A stretch of 13,918 bases of DNA from an uncultured Flavobacterium sp. (GTDB lineage Bacteria; Bacteroidota; Bacteroidia; Flavobacteriales; Flavobacteriaceae), in NCBI GenBank assembly GCA_946479395.1, contig CAMLFV010000061.1, positions 1-13,918 on the forward strand. The letters are read 5' to 3'. The notes beneath the pieces are model-generated. The model saw nothing but the letters and a program-made list of their open reading frames with translations. It had not been told where the DNA came from and did no database searches. A program made the position numbers and the translations under genes. Shown here piece by piece: positions 6,953 to 13,918 of this stretch (position 1 is the stretch's first letter; every line of letters begins with the position of its first letter).

Positions 6953-9595
6953 TTATTCCAGATTAAAGCCAATTTGTCCGTCTTCTTCTATGGTAAGAGT
7001 TTTTTCATCAACCGTATCAATAAAATCCTGAATTGCTTCATTTTCAGTCATTTCTTCTTCGTAAGGCAACGATTCCAGCAAATTAATCAATTTAATTTTA
7101 TCGCTTGTAAGCTGATTTCCTTGCGCTTTAATTCCTTTTATCGAAATAAATTCTTCAAAATTAACTACTAACGGATCTTTTTCTACACCTTTAACTTTAG
7201 CAAAAAGGACTTCGGCTACAGGACGATAATCTGTCGAAACGATCTCTAAACGCGAATACGGATGTTCTGAAATAAAAACTTCTTCTTTTGTGATTGATTC
7301 TATAAGGAAACGTTTCACAAAATATTTATCTTTTTCAGGATCGAAATAAATACACGAAATAGGTTTTGTAGGAATCCACTTTTCCAACACAATTACATCG
7401 TCTTCAAAATGCGTGGTTAATTCGGGAACAATTGTTTTGGCTTTTCCGCTTTGTGTAATAATCAACAAGCGGTCCTCAGGCTTGAATTCTCCTAATAATT
7501 CGCCTCTACCATCAACATTTAAACGGTGAACGGTATCATCGAACCAAACTTTTCGCGGACGAAGGGTTGATATTCCTTTTTCTTTTAGTTCGATTTTTTT
7601 AATAGGATATTTTGTAACAGTATTACCTTTTGATACCCGACCTTTTATCAGTAAATCGGCAAAATCTAAATCGAATTTCAGTTTTTTAACATTGGTTAAT
7701 TGTCGTAAAAGAATGGTTACAACTTCTGCTTCGCCATTCGGATTGCTTGAAAAATAAAGCACTTGAGAGCCTGGTTTTTCCTGTGTTAAATCGTACACTT
7801 TGTCACGCGTAACCCCCGATACGTTAAATCGTTTTACGTATGAAGCGCCTGCTTTACCATCGCGATAAATCATATTGTAAATGGTACGTTTATCGTTTTT
7901 GTTGAAAACCGCAGCGTGAATAATGTCTTTACCAATAAATTTTTTCTCTTCGATTTTTGAAACAATCATGCTTCCGTCACGTAAAAATACGATCACATCG
8001 TCAATATCAGAACAATCGCCAATATATTCATCTTTACGTAAAGCCGTACCAATAAAGCCTTCTTCTTTATTTACATACAATTTTTGGTTGCGTAAAACCA
8101 CTTTTGTAGCTTCGATATTATCAAAACTGCGCAATTCGGTTTTACGTTCGCGACCTTTACCATATTTCTCTTTTAGGGTTGTGAAAAATGAAATGGTGAA
8201 ATCGATAATATGTTCGATGTTGTACTTAACTTTTTCGATATCGCCTTCTAAAGCATCTAGTTTTTCTTGCGCTTTATCTAAATCGAAACGGGAAATACGC
8301 TTAATTCTGATTTCGGTTAATCGAAAAATATCATCTGTTGTAACGGCACGTTTTAAATGTTTGGTATGAGGTTTTAATCCTTTATCAATAGCCTGAATCA
8401 CCCCTTCCCAAGTTTCTTCTTGTTCAATATCGTGATAAATTCTATTTTCAATAAAAATACGCTCTAACGATGAAAAATGCCATTGCTCTTCTAGTTCGCC
8501 TAATTCAATAATCAGTTCTTGTTTTAACAAATCAACGGTTCTTTCTGTTGATTGTCTCAACATATCGGAAACTCCGGTAAATAAAGGTTTATTGTTCTGT
8601 ATCACGCAACCTAAAGGCGCAATTGAAACTTCGCAGCTTGTAAAAGCATATAGCGCATCTATGGTTTTATCGGGTGACACCCCTGCCGGCAAATGAATTA
8701 AAATCTCAACTTCAGACGATGTATTATCCTCGACCTTTTTAACCTTAATTTTTCCTTTTTCGTTTGCTTTTAAAATACTATCAATTAAAGTAGTTGTTGT
8801 GGTAGAAAAAGGTATTTCTTTGATTACTAACGTGGTTTTATCTAATTGAGAAATACGTGCGCGAACACGAACGCGTCCGCCCCGAGCACCATCGTTATAA
8901 TTAGAAACATCGGCAATACCCGCTGTTGCAAAATCGGGATAAATTATAAAAGGCTTACCTTTTAGTATTTTGATCGATGCATCAATCAGCTCGATAAAAT
9001 TGTGCGAAAGTATTTTTGTTGATAAACCAACGGCAATTCCTTCGCCACCTTGAGCCAATAATATCGGAAATTTTGCCGGAAGATTTATAGGTTCGTTTCT
9101 ACGACCATCGTACGAAAGCTGCCACGGTGTGATTTTTGGCGAATACAAAACATCTAACGCAAATTTGCTTAAACGTGCTTCGATATAACGCGATGCCGCT
9201 GCTTCGTCACCCGTTAAAATATTTCCCCAGTTTCCTTGTGTATCAATCAGTAAATCTTTTTGTCCAACTTGCACCATAGCATCGCCAATACTGGCGTCAC
9301 CGTGTGGGTGGTACTGCATAGTATGACCGACGATATTCGCTACTTTGTTGTATCGACCATCGTCTAACTCTTTCATAGAGTGCATAATTCTGCGCTGAAC
9401 AGGTTTAAAACCATCTTCAATTGCAGGTACAGCACGTTCTAAAATTACGTACGAAGCATATTCCAAAAACCAATCTTCGTACATGCCTGTAACTTTCTTT
9501 ATGGTTTCTGCTTCTGCGCTTTCTAAACTGTTATGATCCAACTCGGGCTCGTAACTGTTTAATTCAGAATCTTCGTTATATTCTTCGTTATTCAT
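6953..9595 (-). CDS. parC: DNA topoisomerase IV subunit A (type IIA topoisomerase)
   Basis: Breakage-reunion subunit that, with ParE, decatenates daughter chromosomes and relaxes supercoils. The 880 residues match the Bacteroidota ParC form. After an acidic tail of about 35 residues come DGFKPVQRRIM (61-71) and YHPHGDASIGDAM (95-107), the quinolone-determining helix. Next is AAASRYIEAR with catalytic Y137, then EGIAVGLST (185-193). A coiled coil with GRERKTEL (481-488) leads into a C-terminal beta-rich domain (about 495-830). I see no GyrA box (QRRGGKG), which favours topoisomerase IV over gyrase. The position equivalent to E. coli ParC S80 is A101, and the E84 position is D105. The gene follows the RhuM-Doc gene by 50 bases and is separated from parE by the Fic gene pair. 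Confidence 0.93.
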   Translation of the reverse strand: MNNEEYNEDSELNSYEPELDHNSLESAEAETIKKVTGMYEDWFLEYASYVILERAVPAIEDGFKPVQRRIMHSMKELDDGRYNKVANIVGHTMQYHPHGDASIGDAMVQVGQKDLLIDTQGNWGNILTGDEAAASRYIEARLSKFALDVLYSPKITPWQLSYDGRRNEPINLPAKFPILLAQGGEGIAVGLSTKILSHNFIELIDASIKILKGKPFIIYPDFATAGIADVSNYNDGARGGRVRVRARISQLDKTTLVIKEIPFSTTTTTLIDSILKANEKGKIKVKKVEDNTSSEVEILIHLPAGVSPDKTIDALYAFTSCEVSIAPLGCVIQNNKPLFTGVSDMLRQSTERTVDLLKQELIIELGELEEQWHFSSLERIFIENRIYHDIEQEETWEGVIQAIDKGLKPHTKHLKRAVTTDDIFRLTEIRIKRISRFDLDKAQEKLDALEGDIEKVKYNIEHIIDFTISFFTTLKEKYGKGRERKTELRSFDNIEATKVVLRNQKLYVNKEEGFIGTALRKDEYIGDCSDIDDVIVFLRDGSMIVSKIEEKKFIGKDIIHAAVFNKNDKRTIYNMIYRDGKAGASYVKRFNVSGVTRDKVYDLTQEKPGSQVLYFSSNPNGEAEVVTILLRQLTNVKKLKFDLDFADLLIKGRVSKGNTVTKYPIKKIELKEKGISTLRPRKVWFDDTVHRLNVDGRGELLGEFKPEDRLLIITQSGKAKTIVPELTTHFEDDVIVLEKWIPTKPISCIYFDPEKDKYFVKRFLIESITKEEVFISEHPYSRLEIVSTDYRPVAEVLFAKVKGVEKDPLVVNFEEFISIKGIKAQGNQLTSDKIKLINLLESLPYEEEMTENEAIQDFIDTVDEKTLTIEEDGQIGFNLE

Positions 9596-9626
9596 TTGAA
9601 TAATTATGTTTTATGTAATTATGTGT

Positions 9627-9647
9627 AAAAAATCTTAAATTAAGATT
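9627..9647 (-). terminator. weak AT-only hairpin between rhuM-doc and parC
   Basis: AATCTTA-AAT-TAAGATT (9631-9647), followed on the minus strand by a run of six T. It overlaps the stop codon of the RhuM-Doc gene and lies 30 bases before parC. All-AT stem of seven pairs, so at most a partial terminator or attenuator. Confidence 0.4.
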
Positions 9648-10620
9648 AAAAATTTAAAATTGATTTTACTATTCCTATCATTTTTTCTTTATCTGCGGGA
9701 TTTGATTCGGCAATTAATAATGTTAGCACCGTTAGTGTTTCTGGTGATACTTTATCCTGAAACAGATATGATGATTTCTGTAAAAACCAGATAAAACAGA
9801 AAGCTCCGCTCCGTTTATTTCCATCGTTAAAAGGATGATTTTTAACAACAAAATACAACAAATGGGCTGCTTTTTCTTCTATTGTTGGATACGCATCTTC
9901 ACCAAAAACTGTTTGAAATACGTTTCCAAAAATTCCTTCTAAATTTCCTTGCTTTTTTTCTTGGGCAAATAGTTCGGTAGCTTCGCCTTTTTTTATCAGC
10001 GCAATTTTTAATTTTTGTAAATCACTAATCAATTCTTTTGCCGATGTTTCTATCTCTTTTTTAGTACCTTGCGTTGGAAAATTATTTCTATCATAACTAT
10101 CTAATGCAAAAAAAGTTCCCGAAAACGATTCTATAAGCGTTAAAACATCTGTTGCTTTTAATTGACTATTTTCTTTTGTAAGAATCTTTAAATCTTTTAG
10201 TGTTTTAAAAAATTGTTCTTTGTTTTTTTCTAATTGATGTTGATTAATTGAATAACCTTCTGTAATATGTTGTCTTAAAACTTTAGTATCCCATTGCCGA
10301 AACTTTGTTGCTACTTTAGAATTTACTCTGTATCCCACAGAAAGTAACATATCTAAATTGTAATAAGCAACCTGCTTTGTTTGTGTTTTTCCTTTTATTG
10401 CTCCGTGTTGAGTGGTTGTTGCAAAAAATGCAACAACCACATCTTTATTGAGTTCTTCCTCTTTAAAAATATTATTTATATGTCTGGAAACAACTGACTT
10501 ATCTCTTCCAAACAAAGCTGCTATTTGGTCAAGGCTTGCCCAAACAGTATCTTTCTCTCCGTTTGTACGGAGTTCTAATGCTCCATTTTCGGACTGAAAT
10601 ATAATCAATTCGCTTTCCAT
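9646..10620 (-). CDS. RhuM domain fused to a Fic/Doc domain
   Basis: A 324-residue fusion of the kind often named virulence protein RhuM/Fic/DOC family. The N-terminal half (about 1-125) is a RhuM domain with a helix-turn-helix-like stretch, LDQIAALFGRDKSVVSRHI (30-48), and YYNLDMLLSVGYRVNS (86-101). The C-terminal half carries HPFNDGNKR (262-270), a Fic-fold active site of the Doc type: Lys (K269) replaces the second glycine of HPFxxGNGR. Doc of phage P1, with NKR, phosphorylates EF-Tu rather than adenylylating, so a nucleotidyl- or phosphotransferase acting on a protein is likely; the target is unknown. It starts 3 bases after the fic stop, implying co-translation. It could be a toxin, a regulator of the pair, or both; no separate antitoxin is seen. 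Confidence 0.88.
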   Translation of the reverse strand: MESELIIFQSENGALELRTNGEKDTVWASLDQIAALFGRDKSVVSRHINNIFKEEELNKDVVVAFFATTTQHGAIKGKTQTKQVAYYNLDMLLSVGYRVNSKVATKFRQWDTKVLRQHITEGYSINQHQLEKNKEQFFKTLKDLKILTKENSQLKATDVLTLIESFSGTFFALDSYDRNNFPTQGTKKEIETSAKELISDLQKLKIALIKKGEATELFAQEKKQGNLEGIFGNVFQTVFGEDAYPTIEEKAAHLLYFVVKNHPFNDGNKRSGAFCFIWFLQKSSYLFQDKVSPETLTVLTLLIAESNPADKEKMIGIVKSILNF

Positions 10621-10623
10621 AAT

Positions 10624-11172
10624 TTAATCTTCTTTTTGGTAACCTTCGTAATAATACGACTGCTCTATTCCTTTGAAAATAATTTCGCGGTTGTCTATAT
10701 CATCAGTTAAGTTTTCGGCGAGCAAAGTTCTTAACTCCAAATCGTTAATCGGACTTCGTTCCATTGCCTGCAAATAAAGCGTTTTATCTACAAACTGCCA
10801 ATTAACTACTTTTTTTAACCGATTTTTTAAAATTAAATCAAGCCAAATACGCATGGTTCTTCCGTTACCTTCCATAAAAGGATGCGCAATATTCATTTCT
10901 ACATATTTTGCAATGATTTCTTCAAAAATGTTTTCTGGCATTGTTTCTATTTTTACAAGAATTTCGTTCAGATACAACGCCGTAGCAAATCTAAATCCGC
11001 CTTTTGAAATATTCAACGTACGGATTTTTCCTGCAAAATCTAAAAGATTATCAAAAAGATATTGGTGAATTTGCTGTAAACCTTTGGTAGTTCCAATTTC
11101 TATTTCATTAATAAATCCGCTATCAAATAAACGATACGCATTTTCTAAACTTTTTTTATCAATGTTTTTCAT
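10624..11172 (-). CDS. fic: class III Fic protein adenylyltransferase (NmFic-like)
   Basis: A 182-residue enzyme that transfers AMP from ATP to hydroxyl side chains of target proteins. The active site HPFMEGNGR (97-105) is complete, with catalytic H97, metal-binding E101 and R105. A target-binding flap lies at [11 protein letters not shown] (58-68). The C-terminal SYYYEG (172-177) is the (S/T)xxxE(G/N) inhibitory motif, whose glutamate (E176) blocks ATP in the resting enzyme. Its place at the C-terminus defines class III, which needs no antitoxin. Relative to Neisseria meningitidis NmFic (H107, E186, Y183, from memory), all sites fit a constant offset of 10, so H97, E176 and Y173 would correspond. 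NmFic acts on GyrB and ParE. This gene lies 21 bases after parE and 3 bases before rhuM-doc. Family is certain; the target is inferred. Confidence 0.93.
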   Translation of the reverse strand: MKNIDKKSLENAYRLFDSGFINEIEIGTTKGLQQIHQYLFDNLLDFAGKIRTLNISKGGFRFATALYLNEILVKIETMPENIFEEIIAKYVEMNIAHPFMEGNGRTMRIWLDLILKNRLKKVVNWQFVDKTLYLQAMERSPINDLELRTLLAENLTDDIDNREIIFKGIEQSYYYEGYQKED

Positions 11173-11193
11173 TTCTAAATAATTGGCTTTATT

Positions 11194-13044
11194 CTACTCC
11201 ACCTTATCTAATTCAACTTTTAAATTGTCAATGATAAACTCTTGTCTATCAGGTGTGTTTTTGCCCATATAAAACTCCAATAATTTTTCTATAGACGATG
11301 CTTTGTCCAACATTACAGGTTCTAAGCGGATATCTTCGCCAATGAAATTCTTAAACTCATCGGGCGAAATTTCTCCCAAACCTTTAAATCGGGTAATTTC
11401 TGGTTTTGGTTTTAATTCTTCAATGGCATCAACTCGCTCTTGTTCCGAATAGCAATAAATGGTCTTTTTCTTGTTGCGCACACGAAATAGCGGTGTTTGC
11501 AAAATATACAAATGTCCTTCTTTTATCAATTCAGGAAAAAACTGCAAGAAAAACGTGATCATTAATAAACGAATGTGCATACCGTCCACATCGGCATCGG
11601 TAGCCAAAACAATGTTGTTATAACGCAAGTTTTCATAATCTTCTTCGATATTTAATGCTGCCTGCAACAAATTAAATTCTTCGTTTTCGTACACAATTTT
11701 CTTTGTCATACCATAAGTATTCAAAGGTTTTCCGCGCAAACTAAAAACGGCTTGCGTGTTCACATCGCGTGATTTTGTGATCGATCCCGAAGCCGAATTT
11801 CCCTCAGTAATAAACAAGGTACTTTCTAAACTGCGCGGGTTCTTGGCATCGGTTAAATGCACACGGCAATCACGTAATTTTTTATTGTGAAGCGATGCTT
11901 TTTTAGCTCGATCTTTTGCCAGCTTTCGAATGCCCGAAAGTTCTTTACGTTCGCGTTCTGCCTGAAGAATTTTTCGCAACAAAGCATCGGCTACTTCCGG
12001 ATTTTTATGCAAGAAGTTATCAAGATTTGTTTTAATAAAATCGTTCACAAACGTACGAACCGTTGGTAGATCAGGTCCCATATCGGTTGAACCTAGTTTT
12101 GTTTTGGTCTGCGATTCAAAGACAGGCTCTTCAACCTTTAAAGAAATGGCAGAAACAATGGATTTACGAATATCAGACGCTTCGAAGTTTTTATTGTAAA
12201 ATTCCTTTATGGTACGAACAATAGCTTCTTTAAAAGCGGTTAAATGTGTTCCTCCTTGCGTTGTATTTTGTCCGTTTACAAACGAATAATATTCTTCGGA
12301 ATACTGCGTTTTACTGTGTGTTAAGGCAATTTCTATATCATTTCCGGTTAAATGAATAATCGGATAAATCATATCTTCTTCGGTAATTGTTTCCTGCAAT
12401 AAATCTTGCAATCCGTTTTCGGAAACAAATTTTTCGCCGTTGTAAATTATCGTCAACCCTTTGTTTAGGTAACAATAATTTTTAAGCATGCGAACGATAT
12501 AATCGTTACGGAATTTATAGTTTTTAAAGATGGTATCATCGGCAGTAAACGTAACTTTTGTTCCTTTACGTTTGGTGGTTTCTACCAGATCTTCTTCTAA
12601 AGTTAAATTACCGGCACTGAATTCGGCAGCTTTTTGCTGATTATCGCGAACCGATTCTACACGAAAATACGACGATAATGCATTAACCGCTTTAGTACCA
12701 ACACCGTTTAATCCTACCGATTTTTTGAAGGCTTTAGAATCGTACTTTCCACCGGTATTCATTCGGGAAACTACTTCAACAACTTTTCCTAACGGAATTC
12801 CACGACCATAGTCACGAACCGAAACCGTACGGTCTTTAATGGTAACTTCAATGGTTTTTCCGGCGCCCATTACAAATTCATCGATACAGTTGTCCAACAC
12901 CTCTTTTATCAATATATAGATACCGTCATCGGGCGATGAACCGTCGCCTAATTTACCAATATACATTCCCGGGCGTGTACGAATATGTTCTTTCCAATCG
13001 AGCGATCGGATGTTATCTTCAGTATACTGAGATTCTTGTAGCAT
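11194..13044 (-). CDS. parE: DNA topoisomerase IV subunit B (ATPase subunit)
   Basis: ATP-driven subunit of topoisomerase IV. The 616 residues match the Bacteroidota ParE form. The GHKL ATPase domain has EVLDNCIDE (E48 to E56, with general base E48 and N52), DYGRGIP (78-84), and the lid [14 protein letters not shown] (111-124). The transducer has QTKTKLG (312-318) with the ATP-contacting K314. The TOPRIM domain has [11 protein letters not shown] (E414) and TDADVDG (D483, D485, D487), and FKGLGEI (553-559) follows. F106 sits at the position of E. coli GyrB Y109 and ParE Y105, the tyrosines adenylylated by FicT toxins. It is 54 bases downstream of the YihY gene and is followed by fic, rhuM-doc and then parC. 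Confidence 0.94.
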   Translation of the reverse strand: MLQESQYTEDNIRSLDWKEHIRTRPGMYIGKLGDGSSPDDGIYILIKEVLDNCIDEFVMGAGKTIEVTIKDRTVSVRDYGRGIPLGKVVEVVSRMNTGGKYDSKAFKKSVGLNGVGTKAVNALSSYFRVESVRDNQQKAAEFSAGNLTLEEDLVETTKRKGTKVTFTADDTIFKNYKFRNDYIVRMLKNYCYLNKGLTIIYNGEKFVSENGLQDLLQETITEEDMIYPIIHLTGNDIEIALTHSKTQYSEEYYSFVNGQNTTQGGTHLTAFKEAIVRTIKEFYNKNFEASDIRKSIVSAISLKVEEPVFESQTKTKLGSTDMGPDLPTVRTFVNDFIKTNLDNFLHKNPEVADALLRKILQAERERKELSGIRKLAKDRAKKASLHNKKLRDCRVHLTDAKNPRSLESTLFITEGNSASGSITKSRDVNTQAVFSLRGKPLNTYGMTKKIVYENEEFNLLQAALNIEEDYENLRYNNIVLATDADVDGMHIRLLMITFFLQFFPELIKEGHLYILQTPLFRVRNKKKTIYCYSEQERVDAIEELKPKPEITRFKGLGEISPDEFKNFIGEDIRLEPVMLDKASSIEKLLEFYMGKNTPDRQEFIIDNLKVELDKVE

Positions 13045-13055
13045 AAAATGTAGTG

Positions 13056-13079
13056 AATTTCTGTAAAAATACAGAAATT
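13056..13079. repeat. perfect 10-base inverted repeat in the parE leader
   Basis: AATTTCTGTA (13056-13065), loop AAAA, TACAGAAATT (13070-13079), just before parE (its ATG is at 13042-13044) and 20 bases after the yihY stop. No T-run follows on the minus strand, so it is not a typical terminator. It could be an operator, a transcript-stabilising hairpin, or chance in AT-rich DNA. Confidence 0.5.
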
Positions 13080-13098
13080 ATTACAGATTTAAAAGCAT

Positions 13099-13918
13099 TT
13101 ATTTTTGATTTGAAGCTAATTTATCATTAATCTCATCATCGGTTTTTGCAAACTTAACTTCTTCTTCTTTATAAATAACTCTAACCGTGTAATTGTTTGG
13201 CTGAATGGGTTTTCCGTACATTTCTGAATAGTTTTTTGTAAACACAGCACCAAAATATAATATGATTGCCGAGTAGTAAACCCATACTAAAATCACTAAG
13301 ACCGATCCGGCAGCACCATACAAATCTAACTGAGCCGAATTGCCCAAATACAGACCAATTGCCCACTTACCAATCATGAACAAAACGGCTGTAAAGCCAG
13401 ATCCAACGGCAGTTTCTTTCCACCCTAACTTTCCGTCGGGTAACGTTTTAAAGATAAATCCAAAAATTATGGTAATGATGACTGCTACCACTCCGGTATT
13501 GATCCATGATGCAATGAGAACGGTATCATCATGAAAAAGTCGGCTTAATTGATCGTACAAATAATCGATTACCGAATTGATCATTAAACTGACAAGCAAG
13601 ATAAATCCTAAAGCGCCAATCATTGAAAACGAAAGTAACCTGTTCATTACCAAACGAATAATTCCTTTTTTAGGTTTTGGTTTTAGTTCCCAGATATAAT
13701 TAATAGAACTTTGAATTTCGGCAAAAATACCCGATGCTGAAAACAAAAGTGTGATAGCACCAACAATTGCTGCAATACTTAAATTGTTTGATAATTTTAT
13801 GTTTTTAATGGCTTCTTGTATTTGAAATGCTGCTTTTTGACCGACTAAATTTTCAATTTGTAGAAAAAACTCGCCACGAACAGCTTCTTCGCCAAAGAAA
13901 TATCCGGCAGAAGTAATA
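13099..13918 (-). CDS. YihY/BrkB family inner-membrane protein, partial at the window end
   Basis: The last 272 residues and stop of a YihY/BrkB-type membrane protein; the start lies right of the window, probably about 40-60 residues further. The first visible part (ITSAGYFFGEEAVRGEF) matches the family GEEAxRGE segment. Hydrophobic helices include IAAIVGAITLLFSASG, the stretch GALGFILLVSLMINSVI, VVAVIITIIFGFIF and SVLVILVWVYYSAIILYFGA, and the charged signature NRLLSFSM is present. The tail after the last helix (FTKNYSEMYGKP) is acidic and soluble. The family was once annotated as ribonuclease BN, which is not supported; its role is not settled. A shorter TTG-started frame at 13746 is internal and not a real start. 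It may head the parE operon. Confidence 0.88.
   Translation of the reverse strand, partial: ITSAGYFFGEEAVRGEFFLQIENLVGQKAAFQIQEAIKNIKLSNNLSIAAIVGAITLLFSASGIFAEIQSSINYIWELKPKPKKGIIRLVMNRLLSFSMIGALGFILLVSLMINSVIDYLYDQLSRLFHDDTVLIASWINTGVVAVIITIIFGFIFKTLPDGKLGWKETAVGSGFTAVLFMIGKWAIGLYLGNSAQLDLYGAAGSVLVILVWVYYSAIILYFGAVFTKNYSEMYGKPIQPNNYTVRVIYKEEEVKFAKTDDEINDKLASNQK

Noticed and set aside
7923..8369. A 148-residue plus-strand open frame.
   Set aside because: It lies wholly antisense within parC, has no recognisable motif and has the composition expected of a shadow frame.
9596..11193. The Fic/RhuM pair as a transposon or integrated element with ends.
   Set aside because: No integrase, transposase, terminal inverted repeats or target-site duplication found in the spacers flanking the pair.
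13099..13746. A complete YihY gene starting at TTG 13746.
   Set aside because: The frame stays open to the window end and encodes family-typical sequence (GEEAVRGE) upstream of the TTG.
1..13918. CRISPR arrays, rRNA genes or tandem repeat arrays.
   Set aside because: None seen on reading either strand.

Overview
The window is AT-rich DNA from a member of the Bacteroidota, most likely a flavobacterium (family Flavobacteriaceae). The evidence is the 880-residue and 616-residue topoisomerase IV subunits typical of that phylum, the TAnnTTTG promoter boxes, a DUF3810 protein, a short SRP RNA, and a tmRNA whose tag reads GEENYALAA. I cannot name the genus with confidence.

Left part (1-5190): housekeeping and envelope genes in mixed orientation. 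They are the N-terminal part of a PepD-type dipeptidase (minus), a small thioredoxin-like [2Fe-2S] ferredoxin (minus), a DUF3810 membrane protein with a HEMAH motif (plus), a type II NADH dehydrogenase (minus), an unrecognised four-helix membrane protein (plus), and a lipoprotein glutaminyl-peptide cyclotransferase (minus). The last gene is interrupted by one in-frame TAA at codon 54 and is best read as a recent pseudogene.

Middle part (5240-6050): two ribosome-linked RNA genes facing each other. SRP RNA (ffs) is on the plus strand with an almost ideal Bacteroidota promoter. tmRNA (ssrA) is on the minus strand, and its promoter overlaps the terminator of the gene upstream.

Right part (6273-13918): six minus-strand genes in a row, in transcription order yihY/brkB (cut by the window end), parE, fic, rhuM-doc fusion, parC, response regulator. 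Gaps are 3 to 54 bases, so much of this may be co-transcribed. The most striking feature is the pair of Fic-fold genes between the two topoisomerase IV subunit genes. The first is a class III Fic protein with an intact HPFxEGNGR active site and a C-terminal SYYYEG self-inhibition motif. It closely resembles the Neisseria meningitidis Fic protein, as I remember that sequence. Fic enzymes of this kind adenylylate GyrB and ParE at a tyrosine near the ATP site. In the ParE encoded next door, the aligned residue is phenylalanine (F106). This suggests that the neighbouring topoisomerase is immune and that gyrase would be the target. The second gene fuses a RhuM domain, with a helix-turn-helix-like segment, to a Doc-like HPFNDGNKR domain. 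Together they may form a topology-controlling or toxin module carried inside the operon of a related enzyme.
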